A stretch of 64,000 nt of DNA from Streptomyces sp. NBC_01478 (GTDB lineage Bacteria > Actinomycetota > Actinomycetes > Streptomycetales > Streptomycetaceae). The notes beneath the pieces are model-generated. The model saw only the letters and a list, made by a program, of their open reading frames with translations. It made no database searches and was not told the DNA's origin. The stretch covers positions 1,426,001-1,490,000 of the forward strand of contig NZ_CP109444.1 in the NCBI RefSeq assembly GCF_036227225.1. The letters run 5' to 3'. This document shows, piece by piece, positions 18,020 to 26,493 of this stretch (the first letter of the stretch is position 1; the number at the start of each line of letters is the position of its first letter). The position numbers were made by a program, and so were the translations under genes.

Positions 18020-18043
18020 GTACTCAAGCAAATGCTTGAGTAC
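18020..18043. promoter_or_regulatory. TetR-type operator C, 11-bp perfect arms
   Basis: A perfect inverted repeat with arms GTACTCAAGCA and TGCTTGAGTAC around a two-base centre. Its core TCAAGCAAATGCTTGA matches sites A and B. It lies between a TTGACA box (18012-18017) and the GTG start of the TetR gene (18049), so autoregulation is likely. Confidence 0.7.
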
Positions 18044-18048
18044 ATGCC

Positions 18049-18684
18049 GTGACCAGGGTAGAAAAGACAGACCTACGCCGAGAGGCCGGTCAGCGCACGC
18101 GGGACGGCCTCCAGGCGGCCGCCCTGGACCTGCTCGCGCAACGCGGGCAGGAGGGCTTGACGCTCCGCGAGATCACGGACCGCGCCGGAGCCAACGTCGC
18201 CGCGGTGAGCTACCACTTCGGGTCGCTCAAAGCGTTGTGCGAGTCGGCGATCGAGCACGCGTTGGAGCGGTATCTGGACGCCCAGATAGAGGCACTCGAC
18301 TCCCTCGGCTCCGCCCCGACGCTGCACGAAGTGGCGCAAGCGTTCGCCGGGCCGATGGTGCGCGCGTTCGCGGCCGGTGGACAGGACCTGGCCGTGATGC
18401 GGACCGTGGCGCGCGTCGGCATCGATCCGCCGGGGGGCTGGGACCGGCTGACCGCCAAGTTCGAAAAGAGCCGCCAGGATGCCATCCGGGTGCTGGCGCC
18501 GAACGTCCCCGGAGTCGACGAGGAAGAACTGATCTTCCGTACGCGCTGCGCGGCGGGCATGTTGAACTGGCTCGCCCTGGCTCCCATCGGCGCCGAACTG
18601 GCAGCCCTGCCCGTCGAGCAGTTGGAGCGGCAGTTGGTCCCCGTGGTGGCCGGGGCGTTCCGCGGGGACACGACCGGTCGCTGA
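18049..18684 (+). CDS. TetR-family transcriptional regulator
   Basis: A 211-residue TetR repressor. The N-terminal helix-turn-helix covers residues about 12-60, with the recognition part LTLREITDRAGANVAAVSYHF and GSLKALCE. The C-terminal ligand-binding domain is typical in length. The start is the GTG at 18049, only six bases after the end of a perfect operator palindrome. It is divergent from the SnoaL-like secreted protein gene and the shared 216-bp intergenic region holds three matching operators, so it most likely represses itself and that gene. Effector unknown. The convergent P450 gene ends 26 bp downstream. Confidence 0.88.
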   Translation: MTRVEKTDLRREAGQRTRDGLQAAALDLLAQRGQEGLTLREITDRAGANVAAVSYHFGSLKALCESAIEHALERYLDAQIEALDSLGSAPTLHEVAQAFAGPMVRAFAAGGQDLAVMRTVARVGIDPPGGWDRLTAKFEKSRQDAIRVLAPNVPGVDEEELIFRTRCAAGMLNWLALAPIGAELAALPVEQLERQLVPVVAGAFRGDTTGR

Positions 18685-18709
18685 CCGCCGGCCGCGCGGC
18701 CGGGGCGTC

Positions 18710-20026
18710 TCAGGGCTCCGGCCGGAAGGGGCACGCGCCGGCATCGGTCGTGGGGTCGAGGGCGTTCGGGGAACCGTCGGCCGACAGGGCGCGCGTGCCG
18801 GTGTCGGCGTCCGACGGCGGGGTGAAGGCGACGTCGAGGCGGGTGAGGCCGCGGAAGTTGAGGCTGCGCTGCCACTGCGGGGGCTCGGTGCCGTCCGTAC
18901 GCAGGTCGGGGAGGCGGGTGAGGAGCGCTTCCAGGACGATCGCGCCTTCCAGCCTGGCCAGCGCCGCGCCGAGGCAGAAGTGCGGACCGTGCCCGAACGA
19001 CATGTGCCGTCCGCCGGGCCGCTCGAAGTCCAGCACGTGGGGATCGGGGAACACGGCCGGATCCCGGTTGGCGGCGCCGCACACCAGGAGCACCGTCTGG
19101 CCTTCGGCGACGGTGCGTCCCGCCAGGTCCAGGTCGTGCCGTGCCCGGCGCAGCATGAGCTGGACCGGGGCGTCGTAGCGCAGGAGTTCCTCGACCGCGG
19201 CGGGGATCAGGTCGGGTCGTTCGCGCAGTCGCTTCGCCGCGTCCGGGTGGTGGAGGAGGGCGAGGGTGGCGTTGCCGATGAAGTGGGTGGTGGTCTCGTG
19301 GCCGGCGATCAGGAGCAGGGCGCAGTTGGCGAGGAGTTCGTCGGGGTCCTGGTCGGTGTTCTCGGCCTGCGCGGTCACCAGGGCGCGCAGGCTGTGCGGG
19401 GCCGGCGGATTGTCCGGTCGGGTGAGGAGTTCGCGCAGGTAGGCCAGCATGTCGGCCATGCTCTGCGAGGCCTCGCGGTTGCGGTCGGCGTCCAGCCGGG
19501 AGTTGCCGATGGCCTCGGCGACCGGCTCGGACCAGGACGCGAGGGCGGGGCGGTCCTGCTCGGGTACGTCGAGGAGGTCGCAGATGATGGTCAGTGGCAG
19601 CGGGCGGGCGAGGTCCGCCACGATGTCCATCCGCCCGGTCGGCGCCGCCTCGGCGATGATCCGGTCGACGGCTTCGAGGATCCGGGCGCGGAGTGCCTCA
19701 ACTGCCCGCGGGGAGAAGGCTTTGCTGATCAGGCCCCGCAGCCGGGCGTGGTCCGGGGCGTCGCTGTAGAGCATCTGCCGGCTCAACACCCGGGCCAGCG
19801 GCCGGAGTTCCTCGGACACGGCCTCCAGGTCGGGATAACGCACCGAGGACAGGCCCGGGTTGCCCGTGGCGCTGCTCACCACCGCGTGCCCGGTCGCGAT
19901 CCAGGCGCTCAGGTGACGGTCCCAGAAGAGCTCGTCGGTGGTCCGCAGCTCCTCGTAGAAGTCGTAGAGGCGTTCTTGGATCCGGGGCCGGAAGGCCGGC
20001 AGCAGCGAAGGCGTGGCGGTGCGCAT
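18710..20026 (-). CDS. cytochrome P450
   Basis: A 438-residue bacterial class I-type P450 monooxygenase. The oxygen-binding I-helix motif is LLIAGHETTTH, the ExxR motif lies in AVEELLRYD, and the haem-ligand loop is FGHGPHFCLGAALA with Cys as the proximal ligand. It needs ferredoxin and reductase partners not encoded nearby. The C-terminal tail of about 35 residues after the catalytic domain is Ala/Asp/Pro-rich and ends in ACPFRPEP, which is unusual. It is convergent with the TetR gene. A role in tailoring the product of the KAS/AfsA operon is conceivable by analogy with avenolide (acyl-CoA oxidase plus P450), but it is 5 kb away. Confidence 0.92.
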   Translation of the reverse strand: MRTATPSLLPAFRPRIQERLYDFYEELRTTDELFWDRHLSAWIATGHAVVSSATGNPGLSSVRYPDLEAVSEELRPLARVLSRQMLYSDAPDHARLRGLISKAFSPRAVEALRARILEAVDRIIAEAAPTGRMDIVADLARPLPLTIICDLLDVPEQDRPALASWSEPVAEAIGNSRLDADRNREASQSMADMLAYLRELLTRPDNPPAPHSLRALVTAQAENTDQDPDELLANCALLLIAGHETTTHFIGNATLALLHHPDAAKRLRERPDLIPAAVEELLRYDAPVQLMLRRARHDLDLAGRTVAEGQTVLLVCGAANRDPAVFPDPHVLDFERPGGRHMSFGHGPHFCLGAALARLEGAIVLEALLTRLPDLRTDGTEPPQWQRSLNFRGLTRLDVAFTPPSDADTGTRALSADGSPNALDPTTDAGACPFRPEP

Positions 20027-20137
20027 CGCGTCAGGCTAGATCATGTGCGGACATACGGGAGTTGACGTTCCGGGAACAGGCTGTGCCGGTTCGTGTCGGG
20101 GCTCGGTCGTTGCTCAGGTGTGTGTGCTTCGGCACCG

Positions 20138-21385
20138 TCATGGGCGTTTTTCGACGGCTCTCGCGCAGCGCGTCTCGACGGTCGCGGCGGTGACGGCGGC
20201 GGAGACGGCGAGGACGCCGACGACGAGCGGAAGTCGGACGGTCGTGCCGGTCAGGGAGCCCGCCAACGCCGTGCCCGCGGAACCGGACGTGATCTTCAGG
20301 GCCGCGACCCAGATGAAGACCTGGCTGCGGGCGCCGCTCGGCGCGTACTCCGTGCGGGCCGCGAGGGTGGAGGCGAAGAAGAAGCTGTTGAGGATCCCGG
20401 TGAGCGCGTAGGCCGCGGCGGTCACCGCGAAGGCGGGGCTCGCGGTGACGGTCAGGAGGCCGGCGACCACGCCCAGGGCGAGGCGGCGCATCAGCCGGTC
20501 CGGTTCGCCGGTGAGCGGGAAGACCATCACGGCCATGGACCCGGCGAGATTGCCGAGGCCGTAGGCGGCGGTCAGGACGGCCGCGGTGGCCGGCTCGGTG
20601 CCGAGGATCCTCGTCAGGTGGACCGCGGTGATCGGCAGGGCGGCGACACTCAGGGCGACGATCATCGTCAGGTAGACGGTGCGCCGGAGCGAGCCGGTGC
20701 GGGCTATCAGCGCGAGGGTCGCTCCCGGCCTGAGGACCGTTGCCCGGTCGCCGCCGTGGAACGGCGCGGCGAACGGCAGCAGCAGGACGCCGCCCGCCGC
20801 GGTGGCCGCCCCCGCCGCGAGTGCGAGCCCCGCCGCGGTGGGCGAGACCCAGCCCGACAGCGCGGCCACCAGGGACGGGCCGACAGTGCCGCCGATGCCG
20901 TAGGTGGCCACGTCCCAGCCCTGGGCCCGTCGCTGCGTGCGCAGTTCAGGTCCCACGATCGCGGGCAGCCGGCTGCTGATACCTCCGGTCAGCAGCGGCC
21001 CGCAGGTGCCGGCGGCGGCCAGCAGCAACCCGGTCACCACGGCGGGCGCGTGCCCGTACGTCAGCACTCCCCCGGTCAGCGCGGCGGCGTACAGCAGGCA
21101 GGCCGTCGCGATGACCTTGCGGCCGTCGCGGGCGAGGTCCAGGGGCCGCGCGACGAAGGGGCCGAGCAGATGCGGGGCGGTGACGCAGGCACCGAGTACT
21201 CCGGCGAGCGTCCCGGAGCCACCGGACGAGGTGACGAGCAGGACGACGGCGACCACGGCCCCGCCGTCGGCGGTGCGGGCGAGGGCCGCGGCGAGGACGT
21301 AACGCGCCAGGCCGTGGCCGACCCTCCCGAGTGAAGGCCCAACTTCCCGCGTCCCCGGCGTACTTGCTGTGTGCTGCTCGCTCAT
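20138..21385 (-). CDS. MFS transporter
   Basis: A 415-residue major facilitator superfamily protein with about 12 hydrophobic segments, probably an exporter. The segment GTCGPLLTGGISSRLP near residue 140 and the later RSQVFIWVAALK resemble equivalent positions in the MFS protein at 55136, so the two are related paralogues. It is the last gene of a leftward three-gene unit (MocR regulator, DapA-family lyase, transporter) with a 12-bp gap to the lyase gene. This arrangement suggests export or import of the metabolite handled by the lyase. Confidence 0.85.
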   Translation of the reverse strand: MSEQHTASTPGTREVGPSLGRVGHGLARYVLAAALARTADGGAVVAVVLLVTSSGGSGTLAGVLGACVTAPHLLGPFVARPLDLARDGRKVIATACLLYAAALTGGVLTYGHAPAVVTGLLLAAAGTCGPLLTGGISSRLPAIVGPELRTQRRAQGWDVATYGIGGTVGPSLVAALSGWVSPTAAGLALAAGAATAAGGVLLLPFAAPFHGGDRATVLRPGATLALIARTGSLRRTVYLTMIVALSVAALPITAVHLTRILGTEPATAAVLTAAYGLGNLAGSMAVMVFPLTGEPDRLMRRLALGVVAGLLTVTASPAFAVTAAAYALTGILNSFFFASTLAARTEYAPSGARSQVFIWVAALKITSGSAGTALAGSLTGTTVRLPLVVGVLAVSAAVTAATVETRCARAVEKRP

Positions 21386-21397
21386 GGTGGTCGGCGC

Positions 21398-22291
21398 TCA
21401 GGCGGTGAGCCCGAGGGCGTCCAGCGCGGCGACGACCTCCTGGCGGGCGGTCTCGTCCAGTCCTCGCAGGGGGCGCGGCAGGTTCGGTTCTCCGGTCAGG
21501 CCGAGGTGGGAGGCGACGGCGGACATGACGCGCAGACTGCCGTGGCGGCGGAACAGGGCCCACAGCGGTTCGAGTCCTTCGGACAGATCCGCCGCCGGGC
21601 CCGCGTGGCCGGCCTGGGCGGCGCGGGTGAGGGCGAGGGCGGTCAGCGGGAAGGTGCCGCCGATGACCGAATACCAGGCGTCGCACCCGGCGTTCAGGCC
21701 GCGGGCGGCCGTCCAGTCGCCGCTCACCCCGATGGTGACCGTGTCCGGGACCAGCGCGCGCAGCGCGTCGACGCGGCGCCGGGCCTCGCGCGGGTCGTCG
21801 GGCACACCGGGGATCTTGATCGAGCCGACGTTCGGCAACTCCGCGATACGGCCGTGCAGTTCGTCGGTGAAGTGGACGTGCGTGGTGCCCGGGTTGTCGT
21901 AGACGCACAGCGGTACGGAGAGTTCGCGGGTGACGTCCTCGTACAGGCCGAACACCTCTTCCTCGGTGAGGAGTTGATACGTCATCGGGGCGAGCAGCAC
22001 TCCGGAGGCGCCCGCCTTCTGGGCGTCCTCGGCCAGTTCCAGCACGTGCGAGGTGCGCAGCGCGCCGATGCCGACGATGACGGGGGTCCCGTCGGCGGCG
22101 TCCACGGCGATCCTCGCGGCGTGGGCGCGCTGCTCGCGGGTGAGGTAGGCGTAGCCGCCGGTGGAGCCGAGCGCGCCGATGGAGTCCACGCCTGCGGCGG
22201 CGAGACGGGCGACGAGTGCCGTGTACGCCGCTTCGTCGATCCCCTCCTCGTCGGTGGGGGTCAGGGGGAAGGCGCTCAGGCCGCGGAACAT
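21398..22291 (-). CDS. DapA-family (dihydrodipicolinate synthase-like) aldolase/lyase
   Basis: A 297-residue class I aldolase-type TIM barrel. The Schiff-base lysine is in SIKIPGVPDD at about 160, and YDNPG around 132 carries the conserved Tyr; GALGSTGGYAYLTREQR corresponds to the GTTGE substrate loop, with STGG replacing TTGE. That altered loop and the genomic setting suggest it is not the housekeeping DapA but a relative acting on another keto acid. It lies 35 bp downstream of the MocR regulator gene and 12 bp upstream of the MFS gene. Confidence 0.85.
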   Translation of the reverse strand: MFRGLSAFPLTPTDEEGIDEAAYTALVARLAAAGVDSIGALGSTGGYAYLTREQRAHAARIAVDAADGTPVIVGIGALRTSHVLELAEDAQKAGASGVLLAPMTYQLLTEEEVFGLYEDVTRELSVPLCVYDNPGTTHVHFTDELHGRIAELPNVGSIKIPGVPDDPREARRRVDALRALVPDTVTIGVSGDWTAARGLNAGCDAWYSVIGGTFPLTALALTRAAQAGHAGPAADLSEGLEPLWALFRRHGSLRVMSAVASHLGLTGEPNLPRPLRGLDETARQEVVAALDALGLTA

Positions 22292-22326
22292 GGTGACTCC
22301 TCGAATGGGTGGGACATGCGTGCTGG

Positions 22327-23652
22327 TCAGTTGGCCGTCGAGCGCAATTCCTTGACGACCGCGGCGAGTTCGGCGGCGAAGGCCTCCGCCTGCGGCTCGG
22401 TGACAGTGGAGGTGGTGACCCTGATCGCGCCCTGGTGCGCGGCCGGATCCGGCGCGAAGAGGTGTCCGGGCCGTACCGCCCAGCCCCGCCGTGCGAGGGC
22501 CGCGACCGCTGCCCGTCCGTCGACGTCGAGTGCGACCCAGACGTTCAACCCGTCGGGCCGGTACGGGACTTCGATGCCCTGGGCGTGCAACCGCTCGACC
22601 AGCAGGCCGCTGCGCCGGGCGTAGAACTCGCGGGCCCGTTCCTGGAGTTCGTGGACGCGGGGGTTCAACAGGAGTTCACGGGCGGCGTGTTGCAGCAGCC
22701 GGCTGACCCAGGTGGTGCCGGCGCTCAGCCGGGCCTCCAGGCGCGCGGTGGTCTCGGCGTCGGCGGCCACGAGGGCGAGCCGCAGATCCGGTCCGAGGAA
22801 CTTGGACACGGACCGCACCAGTGCCCAGCGGGTACTGCCCGGCGGGGTGATCCGGTGGTACGGCCGCGCGGAGACCGCCGAGAAGTGGTCGTCCTCGATC
22901 ACGAGAACCTGGGGATGCTCCGCGAGGAGCGCGCGCAGGTCGGCCGCCCGCTCCTCGGTGAGACTCGCGCCGGTCGGGTTGTGGGCGCGGGGTGTGCAGA
23001 CGACGGCGCGGGCACCGGCCGCCAGGGCGGACCGCAGCGCGTCGGGGCGCATGCCGGAGCCGTCGACCCCGACCGGCGCCGAGCGATAGCCGCCCAGCTT
23101 CAGGGTGCCGATGCTCGCCAGGAAGCAGGGGTCCTCGACCGCGACCAGATCCCCGCGGGTGAGGTGGGCGTTCAGCAGCCGCTCGGTGGCGTCCACCGCG
23201 CCGTGCGTCACCAGCGTGCGGAACGGCTGGTCGATGTCCTCGGCGAAGTCGGCGCGGGCCCAGGCGTCCAGACCGGGGTCGATCGCGGGCGCGCCGTACA
23301 GCGGCGGGCGGTAGTCCCCGTGCCGGGCGGCGGCCAGGAGGTCGGGCAACAGCTCCGGGTCGGGGTTGCCGCTGGCCAGGTCGACGCAGTCGCCGGCGAC
23401 ACCGACGCCGACGCCTTCGCGCGCGAGCTGCGGTACCGCCGCGACCACCGTGCCGCCGCGACCCCGCGTCTCGGCGACACCCGCCTCGACGAGCCGTCGG
23501 TACGCGAGGGCGACCGTGTTCCGGTTGACCCCCAGCTCGGCCGCGAGCACGCGCACCGGGGGCAGACTCGCCCGCGGCGCCAACTCGCCCGCGGCGACCT
23601 GGTCCCGCACGCTGCCAGCGATCTCGGCCGCGGTGGTGCCTCTGATGCTCAC
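22327..23652 (-). CDS. MocR-type GntR/aminotransferase-fold regulator
   Basis: A 441-residue fusion of an N-terminal winged helix (PPVRVLAAELGVNRNTVALAYRRLVEAG, about 30-58) and a fold-type I aminotransferase domain that binds PLP through the Lys in SVSKFLGPDLR. MocR proteins sense PLP or amino-acid-derived ligands and control neighbouring genes. Its promoter contains a 13-bp direct repeat, the usual MocR target layout, so autoregulation of the mocR-dapA-MFS unit is likely. The ATG at 23652 is the only good start. The linker is short, giving a slightly compact protein for the family. Confidence 0.88.
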   Translation of the reverse strand: MSIRGTTAAEIAGSVRDQVAAGELAPRASLPPVRVLAAELGVNRNTVALAYRRLVEAGVAETRGRGGTVVAAVPQLAREGVGVGVAGDCVDLASGNPDPELLPDLLAAARHGDYRPPLYGAPAIDPGLDAWARADFAEDIDQPFRTLVTHGAVDATERLLNAHLTRGDLVAVEDPCFLASIGTLKLGGYRSAPVGVDGSGMRPDALRSALAAGARAVVCTPRAHNPTGASLTEERAADLRALLAEHPQVLVIEDDHFSAVSARPYHRITPPGSTRWALVRSVSKFLGPDLRLALVAADAETTARLEARLSAGTTWVSRLLQHAARELLLNPRVHELQERAREFYARRSGLLVERLHAQGIEVPYRPDGLNVWVALDVDGRAAVAALARRGWAVRPGHLFAPDPAAHQGAIRVTTSTVTEPQAEAFAAELAAVVKELRSTAN

Positions 23653-23668
23653 GTGACCAGCTCCGCCC

Positions 23669-23710
23669 GAAGAGAAGGGTCTGAAGGGAAGGATCCGAAG
23701 AGAAGGATTC
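23669..23710. repeat. three tandem 14-bp imperfect repeats in the mocR leader
   Basis: Three consecutive 14-mers, GAAGAGAAGGGTCT, GAAGGGAAGGATCC and GAAGAGAAGGATTC, fill the space between the mocR promoter and its start codon. They could be additional regulator contacts or a slippage product. Confidence 0.7.
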
Positions 23711-23740
23711 GTCCTATGCCAAAGATTGTCCTATGCCAAA
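23711..23740 (-). promoter_or_regulatory. MocR-type direct-repeat operator overlapping promoter
   Basis: GTCCTATGCCAAA occurs at 23711-23723 and again at 23728-23740, a 17-bp period. On the minus strand the repeats supply TTGGCA (-35, 23734-23739) and TAGGAC (-10, 23711-23716) with exactly 17 bases between, so operator and promoter coincide. Confidence 0.6.
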
Positions 23741-24044
23741 CATACGGCATGGGTGAGCCTGCGTGTTCGTCAAGCCGGGCTGGTGGGTGCGTCAAGCCAG
23801 GCTGGCGAATGCGGGGCGGCTCGGTCAGGCGTGGGGCATCGGCGACACTGCACGATTCGCCGATCCATCTGACCCATGACGGAAGAACAGTCACCGGACA
23901 CCACCTGCCATGGAGGTTTACAGCGGTTTGGTCCGGGTTCGCTGGGACGGCGACGGTCGCGGCGACACAGTGGACGGTGAAACAAGGTCACCGGACGAGG
24001 TCACACCGACCCGGCGCGTCCCGGACCCTTCGCTCTTCCTCAAG
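23741..24044. other. intergenic region, no gene seen
   Basis: About 300 bp between the mocR promoter and the aldo/keto reductase remnant. No frame in it looks like a complete gene. The missing N-terminal coding part of the reductase is not found here in any frame. Confidence 0.5.
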
Positions 24045-24720
24045 GAGTCACGGCGTCAACCGGCTGATCCGCGAGGCCCTGCACCCCTACCGCGCGGACC
24101 TGCGCATCGCCGCCAAGGTCAGCGCGCGTCGCACCCCGGACCGTGGCCGGCCCGCCGCGCTCTCCCGCCCGGAGCTGGTCCAGGCCGTCCAGGACAACCT
24201 GGAGCACCTGGGCCTGGACACACTGGACCTGGTGAGCCTGCGGATGACGGACACCCTGGAGGCGTGTGACATCGCCGAACCCCTCACCGTGCTGGCCGAG
24301 TTGCGTGAACAGGGACTCATCCGCAACCTCGGCGTCAGCAACGTCAGCGCGGAGCAGGCTGAAGCCGCCCGGCGGATCGCCCCGATCGTGGCGGTGCAGA
24401 ACCACTACAACATCGCCCACCGGCGGGACGACGCCCTGGCGGACCGGTGCGCGGAGCGGGGCATCGCCTTCGTCCCCTTCTGGCCGCTGGGCGGATTCCG
24501 GCCCCTGCAGGTCCAGGCCCTGGAGCAGGCGGCCGCCCAACTCGGCGCCACCGCACGCCAGATCGCACTCGCCTGGCTGCTGCACCGCAGCCCGACCGTC
24601 CTGCTCATCCCCGGCAGCTCCACCCGCGCCCACCTCGCGGAGAACATCGCCGCCGCCGCGCTCGACCTGTCCCACGAGGCGCTGCGACTGCTGAACGCCC
24701 TTGCAGACACGGCCAGTTGA
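24045..24720 (+). pseudogene. aldo/keto reductase, N-terminally truncated
   Basis: The frame encodes the C-terminal two thirds of an NADPH-dependent aldo/keto reductase. It begins abruptly at about GVNRLIREALHPY, continues through RIAAKVSAR, HLGLDTLDLVSLRM, LIRNLGVSN, VAVQNHYNIAHRR, RQIALAWLLHRSP and IPGSSTRAHLAENI, and ends normally. The first beta strands of the barrel with the catalytic Asp and Tyr are missing, and no plausible start codon or ribosome site precedes the remaining part. It is therefore probably a non-functional remnant; a wholly uncharacterised short form is less likely. Confidence 0.7.
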
Positions 24721-25006
24721 CCCCAGTTCCAGCCACCACTCCCCCCTCTTCCTCCCAATCCGGGGATCCGCGGGTCAACACTGCCGTAGAAGACGTCTTG
24801 AGCAGCTTGCTGGGAGCTACTCCTGTCAGGCAATGCCCCCCTTCGAGGCGATGCCCATCCCGACCGAGCCCGGTCTCACCCTCACCGCGCTCAGCGCCGA
24901 ACCGGGGACCCCGGAAATCCGGCTCCGCCCCGGCGGCAACCAACTCACCCGCCGGCGACCACTGGAGCCCGGCACATCCCACCCACCGAGGGAAACGAAC
25001 CACCCC

Positions 25007-26371
25007 ATGAGATCACCCCGTACGTCCCACCGACTGCGGCACCGCCTCCTCCGCCCGGTCCCCCTCGCGGTCGCCGCCGCACTCGTGGCCGGAACCGGCG
25101 CGCTGGTACCGATGCTGGCCAACGGCGCCGAACCGACCTGCGCGGTGGACTACGACGTCGCCGGACAGTGGACGAGCGGCTTCCAGGGAACGGTCGGCAT
25201 CACCAACAAGGGGGCGGCGCGGACCAGTTGGACCCTCACCTTCGAACTCGGCGGAGGCGAGAAGATCACCCAGGGCTGGAACGGCGACTGGCAGCAGTCC
25301 GGCACGACCGTCACCGTCAAGAACACGAGCTGGAACGGCACGCTGTCCCCCGGAGGCACCGTCACCGCCGGCTTCATCGGCTCACGTTCCGGAGCGACCG
25401 CCACACCCACGTCCTTCAAGCTGAACGGCGAGGCCTGCTCCTCGGGGACGGACACCACCCCCGGCCCCGGCGAGACCGTCGCCCCCAGCTTCAGCGAGTC
25501 CAGCAGCCCGACGCCCACACCGACAGCGACGGCGACGGCGACGACCACTCCTGAGCCGACCGCCACCCCCACCCCTACGGCCGCCGCGAGCACCACATCT
25601 GCCGGTGCCGCCGAGTGGATCCCGCCGTCCGGCATCGTCAAGCAACTCGGCGACACCTGGGACCACATGGCCTCGACGTACCCGGACATCTACGGCTTCA
25701 AGAACTACGGCTACGACCAGGTCATCGCGAACAAGGGCAGCATCAACTACTGCGTCCGCTGGGACTCCGACAACGCGGTGACCGCCACACTGCGCGACCA
25801 GGTCCAGACGACCCTGCAGAAGCAGTTCGACAAGTGGATGACCGCGCTCAGCGAGAACGGCGAGGGCTACAACCAGTGGCCGTACGCCTCCGTGAAGGTC
25901 AAGGTCGTGGGCTGGGCGGTCAAGGACCGCTCCACCCTGAAGTGGGACGACGACTCCGTCGACATCTACGCCGGCAACCTCGACGAGGGCGGCGCGCCCC
26001 AATGCGCCGAGCCCTGCGGCCGGTTCTTCCACCAGGACGGCGACTACTCCCAGTGCCCCGGCAAGGAGGCCCACCACTACGACGAGTCCCTGTGGCTCAC
26101 GAAGGGCATGGGCTTCGGCGGCGCCGGCGGTGACTGGGGACAGCGCCTGGACCAGGAGTACTTCACGAACGCCCTGGACGAGGAGAACCTGCACATCTAC
26201 CTGCACGAAGTCGGCCACACCTTCGGCCTCGACGACTTCTACGACTGGACCCCGACGCCCGACGTCGGCGGCTTCATCATGAACGCCGGAAGCGCCACGG
26301 AGATCACCGAGTTCGACAAGTGGATGATCCGGGACTTCTGGCGCCACATCAAGAGCCGCTACGGCTACTGA
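25007..26371 (+). CDS. secreted CBM2-containing zinc metallopeptidase-like protein
   Basis: A 454-residue exported modular protein. A signal peptide (about 1-41, ending LANGAEP) is followed by a family 2 carbohydrate-binding module (about 42-145) bounded by two Cys and with the cellulose-binding Trp pattern (GQWTSGFQG, TQGWNGDWQQSG, NTSWNG). A Pro/Thr linker (about 150-200) leads to a C-terminal domain with HEVGHTFGLDDFYDW near 408, a zincin HExxHxxxxxD motif. It probably cleaves proteins on plant or fungal cell-wall material to which the CBM anchors it. The start ATG at 25007 follows GAGGGAAAC. Catalytic activity is inferred from the motif only. Confidence 0.78.
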   Translation: MRSPRTSHRLRHRLLRPVPLAVAAALVAGTGALVPMLANGAEPTCAVDYDVAGQWTSGFQGTVGITNKGAARTSWTLTFELGGGEKITQGWNGDWQQSGTTVTVKNTSWNGTLSPGGTVTAGFIGSRSGATATPTSFKLNGEACSSGTDTTPGPGETVAPSFSESSSPTPTPTATATATTTPEPTATPTPTAAASTTSAGAAEWIPPSGIVKQLGDTWDHMASTYPDIYGFKNYGYDQVIANKGSINYCVRWDSDNAVTATLRDQVQTTLQKQFDKWMTALSENGEGYNQWPYASVKVKVVGWAVKDRSTLKWDDDSVDIYAGNLDEGGAPQCAEPCGRFFHQDGDYSQCPGKEAHHYDESLWLTKGMGFGGAGGDWGQRLDQEYFTNALDEENLHIYLHEVGHTFGLDDFYDWTPTPDVGGFIMNAGSATEITEFDKWMIRDFWRHIKSRYGY

Positions 26372-26493
26372 GCGCTGGGCACCGAACGCTGAGCGGTGAG
26401 CAGTGGAACGCACTTCTTCGTGGCCCACCGCCCACCGCCACCGCCCACCGCCGCAGCCCGTGTTCCGGACCGCCGGGCGAGGTGCCTACCGCC

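Noticed and set aside
18049..18684. TetR gene as a gamma-butyrolactone receptor for the AfsA operon
   Set aside because: Its domains do not specifically resemble ArpA-type receptors, it is 4 kb away, and its operators are explained by the divergent SnoaL-like gene.
22309..24720. Very long rightward open frame covering mocR antisense and the reductase remnant
   Set aside because: Most of it is the shadow of the leftward mocR and lyase genes; only its last 225 codons resemble a protein family.
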